A stretch of DNA of 64,000 nucleotides. It comes from Psychrobacter sp. APC 3281. GTDB lineage: Bacteria; Pseudomonadota; Gammaproteobacteria; Pseudomonadales; Moraxellaceae. The position numbers were made by a program, and so were the translations under genes. The notes below the pieces were generated by a model. It was not told where the DNA came from. It saw only the letters and a list, made by a program, of their open reading frames with translations, and searched no databases. The stretch lies in assembly GCF_030407815.1 (NCBI RefSeq), contig NZ_JASDCS010000009.1, positions 1 through 64,000 on the forward strand, in the 5' to 3' direction. How positions within the stretch are numbered: position 1 is the first letter of the stretch; each line of letters opens with the position of its first letter. Positions 18,373 to 28,113 of this stretch are shown here, piece after piece.

Positions 18373-21300
18373 GCTTAAACGTCTCCGCTTATTCGATAAA
18401 GAACCCGCTCGTTGCTATCTTGCTGTTTGTACTGCTGACGTTGGGCGGCATTTACGGTTTCATGAAAATGAAAGTCCAGCAATTTCCAGATATAGACTTG
18501 CCAGCGGTGGTAGTCACGGTCACGCTACCCGGTGCTGCGCCATCACAGCTCGAAAACGATATTGCAAAGAAGATCGAAAATAAACTGACCAGTATCGAAG
18601 GCGTGAGTCATATTCGCACCACGCTACAGACGGGTGCGGCGACCATTGCCACTGAATTTACTTTAGAAAAAGACATTCAAGAAGCGGTAGACGATGTGCG
18701 CTCAGCAGTCGGCGAAGTACGTGGTGATCTACCAGCTGCCGCCAACGATCCTATTATTACCAAAGTATCTACTGCTGGGTTTCCAGTGGTTACTTACTCT
18801 GTTGCTGCTGAGAATATGAGCGTGGAGGATCTATCTTGGTTTGTCGATGATACCGTTACCAAACGGCTATCTGACATACCAGGCGTAAGTACCGTGAGCC
18901 GCGTTGGTGGGTTGCAGCGTGAAATCACGGTTGCTGCCGACCCAATTGCGTTAAGTGGTTTGAAATTTTCTATTTCGCAATTATCGCAGCAAATCGCTGG
19001 TATCCAGCAGGATAGCTCTGGCGGGGAGGCGGAAGTTGGCAATACGACTCAGACCATCCGTGTTCTCGGTGCTGTTGAGCGAGCAAATGAGCTAAACGAT
19101 TTGCAAGTGGCTGTCCCTACGGGGGGCACACAAGCTTTAGGTCGTATGGCAGAAATCACTGACGGCGCAGCAGATCCAAGCTCGATTGCCAAGCTAGACG
19201 GTAAAACAGTGGTGGCATTTAACATCACTCGATCGCGCGGTGCCAGTGAAGTCGATGTGATGGAGCTGGTTGATGAGGAGCTTGCCAAGCTGACCGCTGA
19301 TGTCGGTAATATCAGTATTGAAAAAGTCTATGACCGAGCCACACCCATTGCAGAAGATTATGAAGCCTCGTTAAGAATGCTCATCGAAGGTGGGCTGTTG
19401 GCTGTAGTGGTAGTCTTCCTGTTTTTGCGCAATATACGCGCGACTATCGTTGCTGCGGTCGCTTTGCCATTATCAGTCATTCCAACCTTTTTGGGTATGT
19501 ATCTGTTTGGCTTTAGTCTGAATATCATCTCACTACTGGCATTATCATTAGTCATTGGGGTGCTGGTCGATGATGCAATCGTTGAAGTCGAAAACATCAT
19601 ACGCCATCTACGTATGGGTAAGACGCCTTATGAAGCGGCGATGGAAGCTGCTGATGAAATCGGTCTCGCCGTCGTCGCCACTACTTTTACTTTGATTGCG
19701 GTGTTTTTACCAACGGCCTTTATGGGCGGCATCGTTGGACAGTTTTTCCGTCAGTTTGGTTGGACGGCTGCCTTATCAATTTTTGCCTCGCTGATGGTGG
19801 CGCGCCTGATTACCCCTATGATGGCAGCTTATATCTTACGACCTGAGAAAAAGCACGTCGAAAAACAAAGCTCGATGATGAAGTACTATCTTAAGATTGT
19901 GTCTTGGACCCTACATCATCGTTGGATAACCATGGGTGCAACGCTTGTTTTATTTGTGGCATCGCTAGCTCTGGTTAAGTTGCTACCCACGTCATTTATC
20001 CCTGACAACGATATTGATCAAACCCGAGTGGCTATTGAGCTGACACCTGACGTCTCTTTGGCAGATACTGAGCGCGTGGCAGCGCTAGCAAGTGCTCGCA
20101 TTTTGGCCATGCCTGAGGTGACCAATATCTTTACTTCAGTGGGAGAGGCGCAGGCGTCGATGGGTGCGTCAGATGGTGGCGGCGGCAAGGCTGAAAATAT
20201 CGCTGGCTTGGATATCGTGCTTGCTCCGCGTGCAGAACGAGGCACCAAGCAAGAGATAGAACGCAAAATTAGTAAGCTAATGACAGAAGTGCCAGGAGCA
20301 CGGTTTACAGTCGGGCTATCGAGTGGTGGTGAGAGCGGCTATAATTTTTCATTGACTAGTACCAATCCGCAACTGCTTGAACAAACTGCACAAAAAATCA
20401 TGTCTGAGATTCGAGGTCTGCCAAGTGCAGGCGCTGTGACCAGTGATCGCAGTTTACCACGCCAAGAGCTAACGGTAACGCCAGATAGATTGGCAATGGC
20501 GGATAAAGGGGTCACGACGCAAGATATCGCTACGACTTTACGTGTGGCGACCGTAGGCGACTACGAACAGCAATTGTCCAAGCTCAATCTTGATACGCGT
20601 CAAGTACCAATCGTCGTACGTCTACCTGATGTGGCTAAGCAAAATGTTAGCCAGCTAGAAGGTTTGTACGTGCCGAGTACTATGCCTGCAGGTCAAGGCG
20701 TGCGCGTCGGTGAGGTTGCTACGCTAGACTTTGGCACTGGGCCTGCGCAGATTAGCAGACTGGATCGAGAGCGTGCTATTAGTATCACAGTACAACCTGC
20801 GAGTGGCGAGCTTGGCGATTTGGTACAAGCGGTCAAAGCAGTGCCGACCATGCAGCAACTGCCGCCTGCGATTACCATCATCGATCAAGGCCAAGCCGAA
20901 AACATGGCAGACCTTTTCAGTGGCTTTATCATTGCGATGTCCGTCGGTGTGGTCTGTATTTTAGGCGTACTTATTCTACTATTTGGTCGTTTGTTGCAGC
21001 CTTTTACCATTCTGATGGCGTTACCTCTATCGATCGGTGGGGCGTTTGTTGGCTTGGTTATTACCAATAGCAGCTTATCGATGCCTTCGATGATTGGCTT
21101 TATTATGCTCATGGGTATTGCGACCAAAAACTCTATTCTATTGGTCGATTATGCATTGATTGCCCAGCGCCGAGGGCTGGCGCGTTTTGAGGCTATCGTA
21201 GATGCATGCCGAAAGCGTGCACGGCCTATTATCATGACGACCATTGCGATGGGTGCAGGTATGTTGCCATTGGTATTTGGTTGGGGCGATGCAGATCCTA

Positions 21301-21458
21301 CTTTTAGGCGACCGATGGCAGCAGCGGTACTGGGTGGTCTGGTAACCTCTACGCTATTAAGCTTGGTTGTTATTCCTGTCGTCTATACCTTAATGGATGA
21401 TCTATCAGGATGGTTTGCTAAGTGGTTGGCTCCACATGGCAAACCTAGTGACTTCTAA
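18369..21458 (+). CDS. RND efflux permease (HAE1-type)
   Basis: A 1029-residue inner-membrane RND transporter with the usual 12 membrane segments and two large periplasmic loops. The proton-relay aspartates appear in GVLVDDAIVEVENI (TM4). The matching C-terminal block MGIATKNSILLVDYA is present. Start and end motifs (SIKNPLVAILLFVLLTLGG; FRRPMAAAVLGGLVTSTLLS) fit the family. It likely exports drugs or other amphiphiles by proton antiport. Which compounds are exported cannot be told from sequence. Confidence 0.94.
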   Translation: MSLNVSAYSIKNPLVAILLFVLLTLGGIYGFMKMKVQQFPDIDLPAVVVTVTLPGAAPSQLENDIAKKIENKLTSIEGVSHIRTTLQTGAATIATEFTLEKDIQEAVDDVRSAVGEVRGDLPAAANDPIITKVSTAGFPVVTYSVAAENMSVEDLSWFVDDTVTKRLSDIPGVSTVSRVGGLQREITVAADPIALSGLKFSISQLSQQIAGIQQDSSGGEAEVGNTTQTIRVLGAVERANELNDLQVAVPTGGTQALGRMAEITDGAADPSSIAKLDGKTVVAFNITRSRGASEVDVMELVDEELAKLTADVGNISIEKVYDRATPIAEDYEASLRMLIEGGLLAVVVVFLFLRNIRATIVAAVALPLSVIPTFLGMYLFGFSLNIISLLALSLVIGVLVDDAIVEVENIIRHLRMGKTPYEAAMEAADEIGLAVVATTFTLIAVFLPTAFMGGIVGQFFRQFGWTAALSIFASLMVARLITPMMAAYILRPEKKHVEKQSSMMKYYLKIVSWTLHHRWITMGATLVLFVASLALVKLLPTSFIPDNDIDQTRVAIELTPDVSLADTERVAALASARILAMPEVTNIFTSVGEAQASMGASDGGGGKAENIAGLDIVLAPRAERGTKQEIERKISKLMTEVPGARFTVGLSSGGESGYNFSLTSTNPQLLEQTAQKIMSEIRGLPSAGAVTSDRSLPRQELTVTPDRLAMADKGVTTQDIATTLRVATVGDYEQQLSKLNLDTRQVPIVVRLPDVAKQNVSQLEGLYVPSTMPAGQGVRVGEVATLDFGTGPAQISRLDRERAISITVQPASGELGDLVQAVKAVPTMQQLPPAITIIDQGQAENMADLFSGFIIAMSVGVVCILGVLILLFGRLLQPFTILMALPLSIGGAFVGLVITNSSLSMPSMIGFIMLMGIATKNSILLVDYALIAQRRGLARFEAIVDACRKRARPIIMTTIAMGAGMLPLVFGWGDADPTFRRPMAAAVLGGLVTSTLLSLVVIPVVYTLMDDLSGWFAKWLAPHGKPSDF

Positions 21459-21542
21459 TAGTCACTTCTCATAGAGAGCCAAATAGCTAACCAAACAGTT
21501 AGCTAAGACACGACACAATAGTAGCAATGTGGAAAATGCTGA

Positions 21543-22253
21543 ATGATTAACATGCTCTCAATTAGGTCATACACTCGTCAAACTCGAGGGCATTCTCATG
21601 ACTTTCATCAGATTGTTTTGCCTTTGCGAGGGGCAATCAATATCGAAGTTGGGAGCTATACTGGAAAAGTTATCCCAAGCGAATGTGTTGTGGTCAAGGT
21701 AAATGAAAAGCACTACTTTAGCGCTGAGGAGAATGCAAAGTTTATCGTTGTGGATACAGATCTATTGCCAGAAAACGTGCTTCATTCATCACAAATTGTC
21801 TTTTCTATAAGTGCGCCATTGTTGGCATTTTTGGAGTTTTCAGAGAGTCAGTTAAGGTATCAAATCAATCCTGAAGTTGAGAGGTTGATGTTTGATACCT
21901 TTTATAAACTCCTAGAACAACAAAATCTATTTGTGCAATATAATGCTCGAATTAGAGAAGTCGTAGCATATATTCACCACAATTTTTCTAAAAACCTTTC
22001 TATCGAAGTGTTGGCGGATATCTCCTGTCTCAGTGCTACACAGTTTAAAAAGAACTTTAAATCGCAAACAAACCAGACCGTCACTGAATACATTACAAAG
22101 ATCAGAATGCAAAAGGCGCAAGCTTTGTTACTACATACTGATTCACCTATCGCTATCATAGCCGAACTGGTTGGTTATACGGATGTTAGTGCTTTTAGCC
22201 GCCGATTTTCTAAATATTTTGGTATTGCCCCTTCCAAATTAAAACACGTCTAA
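21543..22253 (+). CDS. AraC-family transcriptional regulator
   Basis: A 236-residue regulator with an N-terminal cupin-like sensing part (HDFHQIVLPLRGAINIEVG) and a C-terminal double HTH (about 138-236). The second HTH holds the family signature IAELVGYTDVSAFSRRFSKYFGIAPSKLK. It lies 84 bp after the RND permease and 89 bp before a DMT exporter, all in one direction. The exporter is a likelier target than the pump, since AraC/EamA pairs are common. Alternative start: ATG 21552. Confidence 0.88.
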   Translation: MINMLSIRSYTRQTRGHSHDFHQIVLPLRGAINIEVGSYTGKVIPSECVVVKVNEKHYFSAEENAKFIVVDTDLLPENVLHSSQIVFSISAPLLAFLEFSESQLRYQINPEVERLMFDTFYKLLEQQNLFVQYNARIREVVAYIHHNFSKNLSIEVLADISCLSATQFKKNFKSQTNQTVTEYITKIRMQKAQALLLHTDSPIAIIAELVGYTDVSAFSRRFSKYFGIAPSKLKHV

Positions 22254-22342
22254 CCAGACATGCAAACCGTCCAATCTGCAAAAATTATATTCTGTAACTC
22301 TCTATAATAATGTTATTCATTATAACGTTAGAGGTAGCTACT

Positions 22343-23278
22343 ATGCTGCAGAATAAATCTAGTCTAAGTGCTATTTTATGTGTGATAGCTGCCAGTGTCC
22401 TTTGGGGAACGACAGGTACAGCCTCTGCTTTTATACCTGACGTTAGTCCATTAGCCGTTGGTGCATTTTCCATGGGGGTAGGCGGTGTATTGCTAGTATT
22501 GAATGCTAAGAATAATTTATTAAGCGATAGACAGAAACTACTTTCTAAACCCAGTCTCTTATTCATTGGTAGCCTATGCGTTGCTATCTATCCTTTAGCT
22601 TTTTATTCCTCCATGAGATTGGCAGGTGTCGCTATTGGTACAGTGATCTCAATTGCTAGCGCACCATTTTTCACTGTTATCATGGAGCGTCTGATTAGCA
22701 ATAAAAAAGTCACTAGTCGATGGGTGGTAAGTTTTATATTTGGTGTGATTGGCGTTATTTTTCTGACTTTAGGGAAAACCCAATATTTGGATATAAACGC
22801 ACAAGCAAATAATCGAATACTAGGCGTGTTGTTAGGGTTAGTTGCAGGATTGACCTATGCCACATACTCATGGACAGCACGTCAGATGATAGAGAACGGG
22901 GTAAACTCGAAATCAGCGATGGCCAGTATGTTTGGTCTGTCGGCAATCTTATTGTTGCCATCATTATTACTAACAGGGGAAAACCTGTTTTTAGATGCAA
23001 AACATATAAGCGTTGCCCTATATCTGGCAATTGCGCCGATGTTCTTTGGTTATTTACTTTTTGGTCAAGCGTTGAGAGTGATTGAGGCGAGCAAAGCGAC
23101 GCTTATCACGTTACTAGAACCTATCGTGGCCACTATATTGGCTATCATTATAATCGGTGAAACATTCTCTCCTATCGGCTGGCTAGGAATGTCACTCATG
23201 ATAATCTGTCTCTTACTGCAAGTAATGAAGACGCCAAAACTGACAGGTTATCGAAGAAGACGTGAACTATATAAGTAA
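22343..23278 (+). CDS. DMT/EamA-family transporter
   Basis: About 311 residues with ten predicted membrane helices in two EamA halves. The first half begins AILCVIAASVLWGTTGTASA; the second ends in EASKATLITLLEPIVATILAII. The family includes exporters of amino acids and metabolites. The start is ATG 22343 with GAGGT 7 bases upstream; the frame extends to 22310 without an RBS. It follows the AraC-type gene, which probably regulates it. Confidence 0.9.
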   Translation: MLQNKSSLSAILCVIAASVLWGTTGTASAFIPDVSPLAVGAFSMGVGGVLLVLNAKNNLLSDRQKLLSKPSLLFIGSLCVAIYPLAFYSSMRLAGVAIGTVISIASAPFFTVIMERLISNKKVTSRWVVSFIFGVIGVIFLTLGKTQYLDINAQANNRILGVLLGLVAGLTYATYSWTARQMIENGVNSKSAMASMFGLSAILLLPSLLLTGENLFLDAKHISVALYLAIAPMFFGYLLFGQALRVIEASKATLITLLEPIVATILAIIIIGETFSPIGWLGMSLMIICLLLQVMKTPKLTGYRRRRELYK

Positions 23279-23557
23279 TCAAACAATTAGCAAAACAATG
23301 TTGCTGATAACAAGCAGTATTTTTGATGAGTGACTGCCTATTAAGTATGACTCTTTGTATGACGTTAGTCTAAAACTGGTAAGTTGAATGGATTAGTTAG
23401 GTCAGTCTTTGCTATAGTCTGTCCAACCAAATTAATTGAAGAAATTGTTTATCTCTTATAGCATTATTTTAATTTTACTAATAGATAAGTTGTTATTAGA
23501 ACGATAAACCAATCTTTATAAAATAATCTCTAAAGAACTAGAAAATAAGGAATAAAT

Positions 23558-24559
23558 ATGATTAACGCATATGCAGCAAAAGAGAAAGGTGGCAAATTTG
23601 AGCCTTATGAATATGACCCAGGCGCTCTAGGCGATCACGAAGTAGAAATCGAAGTACATAGCTGCGGTATCTGCCATAGTGATTTATCGATGTGGCAAAA
23701 TGAATGGGGTATGACTCAATATCCGTTTGTCGGTGGGCATGAGGTTGCAGGTGAAGTCCTCAATAAAGGCAAGCACGTCAAGCATCTAGAATTGGGCGAT
23801 AAAGTCGGACTTGGTTGGCATAAAGGATACTGTAACGTTTGCGATCTATGCATCGATGGAGACCACAACCTATGCCCTGAGCAAGAAGGTACGATCATTG
23901 GTAACCACGGCGGCTTTGCAGATAAAGTACGCGCAAAAGATACTAGCGTCATCAAAATACCTGAAGGGCTTGATTTTAACGCGGTAGGACCACTGTTATG
24001 TGGCGGTGTCACAGTGTTTAACCCACTTATGCAGTACGACATTAAACCAACTTCTAGAGTGGCTGTAATTGGTATTGGTGGCTTGGGTCATTTGGCATTG
24101 CAGTTTGCCAATGCATGGGGCTGTGAAGTGACGGCATTTACCAGTGAGTCAAAAATGGAAGAAGCAAAAGAGATGGGCGCTCACCATTCACTAAACTCAA
24201 GAGACGATAGCGAAATTGAAAAAGCCGCAGGTTCTTTCGATCTAATCATCTCAACAGTGAACGTTGATATGAACTGGGATGTCGTGATCAAGACGCTAAG
24301 ACCAAAAGGTAAGCTACATTTTGTTGGACTGTTAGAAGCGCCACTAGAGATATCGGCTGCACCAATGATTATGGCTCAAAACAGTCTATCAGGCTCGCCA
24401 GTTGGCTCACCAGCGACGCTACGTAAAATGCTAGATTTTGCTGCTCGCCATAATATTCAGCCGGTTACTGAAACTTATAAAATGTCTGAGATTAATGAAG
24501 CATTTGAGCGACTAGAGAGCGGTAATGCTCGCTATAGAGTGGTGCTAGAAAGAGACTAA
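23558..24559 (+). CDS. Zinc-dependent NAD(P) alcohol dehydrogenase
   Basis: A 333-residue medium-chain dehydrogenase. The catalytic zinc ligands lie in SCGICHSDL and GGHEVAGEV. The structural zinc cysteines lie in [15 protein letters not shown]. The Rossmann nucleotide motif is [13 protein letters not shown]. It resembles YahK/cinnamyl-alcohol-type aldehyde reductases, which usually prefer NADPH. A clear AAGGAAT RBS precedes the ATG. It is the last intact host gene before the transposon. Confidence 0.92.
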   Translation: MINAYAAKEKGGKFEPYEYDPGALGDHEVEIEVHSCGICHSDLSMWQNEWGMTQYPFVGGHEVAGEVLNKGKHVKHLELGDKVGLGWHKGYCNVCDLCIDGDHNLCPEQEGTIIGNHGGFADKVRAKDTSVIKIPEGLDFNAVGPLLCGGVTVFNPLMQYDIKPTSRVAVIGIGGLGHLALQFANAWGCEVTAFTSESKMEEAKEMGAHHSLNSRDDSEIEKAAGSFDLIISTVNVDMNWDVVIKTLRPKGKLHFVGLLEAPLEISAAPMIMAQNSLSGSPVGSPATLRKMLDFAARHNIQPVTETYKMSEINEAFERLESGNARYRVVLERD

Positions 24560-24603
24560 ACGTCGTTACAGGCAACTCAATGTAGCCACTAAATAAGCAC
24601 AAT

Positions 24604-24648
24604 AATAGTGATACTCTAATTAATAGATAGAGTGTCACTATTTTTTTG
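24604..24648 (+). terminator. Terminator of the alcohol dehydrogenase gene
   Basis: AATAGTGATACTCTA pairs with TAGAGTGTCACTATT (one mismatch) and is followed by a run of T, 45 bases after the stop codon. Confidence 0.85.
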
Positions 24649-24783
24649 TATTAAAATTCTACTTTCTACCAGTTTTTAATACATGCGAATTATTTGGAAC
24701 TGGGTCTAAGTGTTTTTATTTGATTTTTGCTCAGGCAATTATTACTACTTTTTTAAATTTCTAGTAGGTCATTTTAAAATTAT

Positions 24784-24819
24784 AAAAAACCCCTGCTACT
24801 GAGTTTACAATAGCAGGGG
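24784..24819 (-). terminator. Native glmS terminator, displaced by the transposon
   Basis: Read on the minus strand, CCCCTGCTA (24811-24819) pairs with TAGCAGGGG (24790-24798) and six T follow. It lies just outside the transposon's left end. If the element and one copy of the target duplication are removed, it falls about 41 bases after the glmS stop codon in the right direction, so it was the glmS terminator before insertion. Confidence 0.85.
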
Positions 24820-24835
24820 TAAATACTTATCTTTT

Positions 24836-24840
24836 CAGAT
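24836..24840. repeat. 5-bp target-site duplication (left copy)
   Basis: CAGAT directly precedes the TGT at the left terminus. An identical CAGAT follows the ACA at the right terminus (53183-53187). A 5-bp duplication is what Tn7 family elements make. Confidence 0.92.
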
Positions 24841-24992
24841 TGTCAGCGAGTAATAAAGTATCATACTGATATTTTCGTAAAGTATTGATTTTGCTACTTA
24901 TAAATTAACACTAAAAATAATAAAGTATCATACTGGATGATAATAATCAGAACTTTAAGTTGCATTTTGGAGTAATAAAGTATCATACTGAG
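24841..24992. repeat. Left end of the transposon with three TnsB-type sites
   Basis: The terminus TGTCAGCGAG is followed by three near-identical sites of the form AGTAATAAAGTATCATACTG, at about 24849-24868, 24916-24935 and 24971-24990. A decayed partial site lies near 24879. They are spaced roughly 67 and 55 bp apart. Spread-out sites on the left and packed sites on the right is the end asymmetry known for Tn7. Confidence 0.9.
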
Positions 24993-25098
24993 AAAGTACT
25001 AATATATACTATATTCAAATCATTTATCTTAGCTGAATAACTAATGTTTTAAGCACTTTTTGGGGTTTTATATCACCTATGTCTATATGGGTTCTATC

Positions 25099-25797
25099 TT
25101 AATTCATCTCATATTCTTTAATCGCTCGTTGAACAATTTTACTATTATCATTCGATAACTTATCAATTCTATATCCCTGCTTAGCTACTTCCGCTCTAAC
25201 ATAAGGCGACTTGTCATCGATCATTACATCTGGCCTATAACCTTGCCTTGCTACAGCTACTCTAACAGCAGTTATTTTGTCTTTATATAATACATCTAGA
25301 CCATGACCCTGTTCAGCAACAGCTTCTCTCACATAACAAGAGCTGTCTTTTATAAAGCCTGATAAATTATACCCTTGTTCAGCAACTTCTCTACGCACAC
25401 TATCATCTTTATCATTAGCGAGATAACTTAATCGATAACCCGCATGAGCTACCATTCGCCGAACTTCAGCTTTTGAGGATTTAGACAACTCAACCGTCCC
25501 TTTTCGCTGTTCAATTAATACTAATGCCCAATGCACAGCACTCCAGACGTCCTCAGGTAGCTCAGATGCTATTTTGTTCCAGTTTTCAAACTCTCCGTAA
25601 CTTTCTTTGTTATCTTCCAAGTATTTATCTATAGGCACCCAATCTATTTCAGTTTTAAGATGAACTACTTCGCAAAGCTCTTCTACTGATTCTTTTAGAT
25701 ATCTAATATGACCACTTGACCCATCGCCTAGTAGGAAGTAGTTACCAATTATTCGGAAGTAAACACCACTTTGCTCAAAAAAATCAACTTCTAGCAT
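25099..25797 (-). CDS. 22-residue repeat (HEAT/variant-LRR-like) protein
   Basis: A 232-residue protein whose C-terminal half has about five copies of a 22-residue unit from residue 112: VRxxVAxQGYxxDxLxxD. This is a two-helix solenoid pattern. The N-terminal 110 residues are not repetitive and lack a known motif. It is the cargo gene nearest the left end, read toward that end, with AGGTAGAG before the ATG. Such repeats usually bind proteins or nucleic acids. A role in defence is suggested only by location. Confidence 0.75.
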   Translation of the reverse strand: MLEVDFFEQSGVYFRIIGNYFLLGDGSSGHIRYLKESVEELCEVVHLKTEIDWVPIDKYLEDNKESYGEFENWNKIASELPEDVWSAVHWALVLIEQRKGTVELSKSSKAEVRRMVAHAGYRLSYLANDKDDSVRREVAEQGYNLSGFIKDSSCYVREAVAEQGHGLDVLYKDKITAVRVAVARQGYRPDVMIDDKSPYVRAEVAKQGYRIDKLSNDNSKIVQRAIKEYEMN

Positions 25798-25903
25798 TAT
25801 CTCTACCTTATATATTATTAGTTGAATGGAAAAATTAAGAATTATACTAGGACTAACTTAGACCTCAGTAGAAAATCATTTCTACATATTCATATGAATT
25901 AGC

Positions 25904-26815
25904 TTAAATGTCGATAATCTTCAATGGAATTTTTCTTGCCATAAGCGTCTCTTGAGGTACAGCTAAATATTTATCACGAATATGCTCAAAGTAGGGTGTC
26001 AAGCTGGGTAAACTTGTTTGAATAGACGACTGTTTCTTACGATTCTCTTTAACGCTCATCTCGATATATTTTTCAGTCTGCATCCAAGGTTTGTTAGGTA
26101 GTATATATCCGTGAGCTTTGAGGGTTTTTGACATCGATTCAGCTATTTTCAGACCAGCCAAGTCATAGTCAGCGAAGATATAGCGTTTACAGTCTTTTTG
26201 AGCTAAAGCTTTCAATATAGAAGTTATATTTTTATTGTTATGACCTCGATAGGCAAGCACAGTTACTGCGCCAGTCAACCCTTTTACTAGCTTGGCATGC
26301 TGCTCATTAAATCTACAAAATGCGTTAAAATTCTCTATGATTATAATGTTATCGATATTCCAATCAATGAGGTCGTTAATTTCCACACCTAAATAGGCAT
26401 TCTCTTGAGTTTGCTTATGCGTGTAGTTGTTTGATACATTAATAATATGTTCTTCACTACCTAGTAGACGACACTCAAGAAAGCCTTTGGTAGGTGCTTT
26501 ACTTAATAATTTATCGTTAGTTGTGATGGCTGTGTTATCTACACGGTCTTTACTTTTTAGCTCATTTAAATTGTGTCTGAGTAGGTCTATCCCTGTTTGA
26601 GCTTTTACGATCTCTCTAATACGGCCCCAGCCACCCATATTAATGATCACTTTTCCATTTTCTGTGTAGCCAATACTGGGGTCAAAAGATACCAATAATA
26701 CAAGGATATTATCAGGGCTTCGATAGGTAGCGAATTTCACCCCCAGTATCATCTTCTCCTTCAAGTAATCAAGTTTACCCGCTTTATTCAAGGATTTTTC
26801 TAGGTCTACTTCCAT
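25904..26815 (-). CDS. jetD: Wadjet JetD/MksG-like Toprim nuclease subunit
   Basis: A 303-residue protein with a C-terminal Toprim domain. The acidic residues are E161 (IIIIENFNAF) and D216/D218 (FADYDLAGL). This is the arrangement of JetD, the topoisomerase-VI-like nuclease that cuts DNA after SMC loop extrusion. It is shorter than many JetD proteins (often near 380-400), and its N-terminal arm domain is not recognisable to me. Its start overlaps the MukF-like gene by 10 bp, with AAAGGA as RBS. Assignment rests on the Toprim motifs plus the SMC operon context. Confidence 0.78.
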   Translation of the reverse strand: MEVDLEKSLNKAGKLDYLKEKMILGVKFATYRSPDNILVLLVSFDPSIGYTENGKVIINMGGWGRIREIVKAQTGIDLLRHNLNELKSKDRVDNTAITTNDKLLSKAPTKGFLECRLLGSEEHIINVSNNYTHKQTQENAYLGVEINDLIDWNIDNIIIIENFNAFCRFNEQHAKLVKGLTGAVTVLAYRGHNNKNITSILKALAQKDCKRYIFADYDLAGLKIAESMSKTLKAHGYILPNKPWMQTEKYIEMSVKENRKKQSSIQTSLPSLTPYFEHIRDKYLAVPQETLMARKIPLKIIDI

Positions 26816-28113
26816 ATCTGGTCCTTTGATGGCGATTCTTCGTTTCTATTAAACTTTATATATTTAGCATCGATGACATAGCGTGTGTCACAAGTATAAG
26901 AAAGGTTTAGTGATTTTAAATAAACTTTATAGTTAAATTGACCTTTAGATTTGATAATCTTGTCGTTGATAAAATCACTCTTTGCTACTTTTAAGAACAA
27001 GGCTAAAAAGGCTTTGTAACGTATCTTGCGCTTCAAACCTGCCAAATCCCAGTACTCCCTGACAGATAAGGCCTTAGTAAAAGGCATGTCGCAATTATCT
27101 GCCATATACTGCATAACAAGCAATTTTTCAGGGGAGGGTAGTGGTTTCTTATGTTCTCGGTCAAACTCCTCATACTCACCCTTGTATAAATTATCACTCT
27201 TGCGTTTGGGCTTTCTAGCGCTAATTTTACTTACCACAGAGAAAAGAAATTCGCTGTCATCTAAAGTTTCAATATTGTGCAAAGTACCAGCCAAAGTCAT
27301 ACCACCAAAAGCTAAGCCTTTATCCACAATATCGTTATACTCAATATCTATCTTTTCAGGAACAAGTTGATTGTTTCTTAAAGCCTTGCGTAATAGCCAA
27401 AGCCTCCTGCCTTTCTTATCTTGCTCTTTTTTTAACTTATCAATTAATATCAGTATTTTTTGTAAGTGAACGCCCATTTCAATATTGAATCTAGAAATAG
27501 AGTCTGCTAAATACTCATTAAGTATAGCTGCCGCTGGCGTATACTCGCCGTGTAGTTTGCGGAGTTCATCGCGACTTAATATCTCTATTTTTTCGAGTTG
27601 AAGTTTGATCTTTTTATTTAAACCCTCGAGAATCTGTCTCTTTACCTTAACGTTTGATGTGTTGTTTAGATCAGAGTTGATGACATACTCAATATCAGCC
27701 ATCTCACGCCCAAGATATTCAGCGATGGAGATGCAGATATCTCGTATATTAGCCAAATGCAGCATTTCTTCACTTTCATCTTCAAACGAATCTGACTGTA
27801 TTTGTGCTAAGGCAACCTCATTACTGATCTGATGTTTAGACAGTTCAATATCAGGAGCAATATTTGCATTACGAGACTTTCTATCCAGATTCTTTAAGAT
27901 TGCTGTAAAGTTTGAGCCTAGGGTAATGTTATTAGGATTGATACTGATAACACCACTGTCTTGTAGTATCTGATACTGTTTATGTTTATCGTTGACCAAC
28001 TCATAGCAGCCATTAGGGGAGTAGGCTTGATAAATCAAATCAGCTTTATCAGTTATAGCCCTACCAAGTGTTCTGATTATTTCTTCCGATAACCTGAGGC
28101 TGACTTTACTCAT
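26806..28113 (-). CDS. jetA: Wadjet JetA/MksF-like kleisin subunit
   Basis: A 435-residue, mostly helical protein. The N-terminal region looks like a winged helix (about 1-80). The middle is charged and coiled-coil-like (about 120-240). Size, fold pattern and position between a MukE-like and a Toprim gene fit the kleisin (MukF/MksF/JetA) that bridges SMC heads. It has no diagnostic motif, so the call is contextual. Its ATG overlaps the preceding stop codon by 4 bp (ATGA). Confidence 0.7.
   Translation of the reverse strand: MSKVSLRLSEEIIRTLGRAITDKADLIYQAYSPNGCYELVNDKHKQYQILQDSGVISINPNNITLGSNFTAILKNLDRKSRNANIAPDIELSKHQISNEVALAQIQSDSFEDESEEMLHLANIRDICISIAEYLGREMADIEYVINSDLNNTSNVKVKRQILEGLNKKIKLQLEKIEILSRDELRKLHGEYTPAAAILNEYLADSISRFNIEMGVHLQKILILIDKLKKEQDKKGRRLWLLRKALRNNQLVPEKIDIEYNDIVDKGLAFGGMTLAGTLHNIETLDDSEFLFSVVSKISARKPKRKSDNLYKGEYEEFDREHKKPLPSPEKLLVMQYMADNCDMPFTKALSVREYWDLAGLKRKIRYKAFLALFLKVAKSDFINDKIIKSKGQFNYKVYLKSLNLSYTCDTRYVIDAKYIKFNRNEESPSKDQIWK

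Noticed and set aside
20693..21127. Minus-strand frames inside the RND permease, and similar frames inside parE, glmU, hisF and thiL
   Set aside because: They are antisense shadows created by the codon bias of the real genes.
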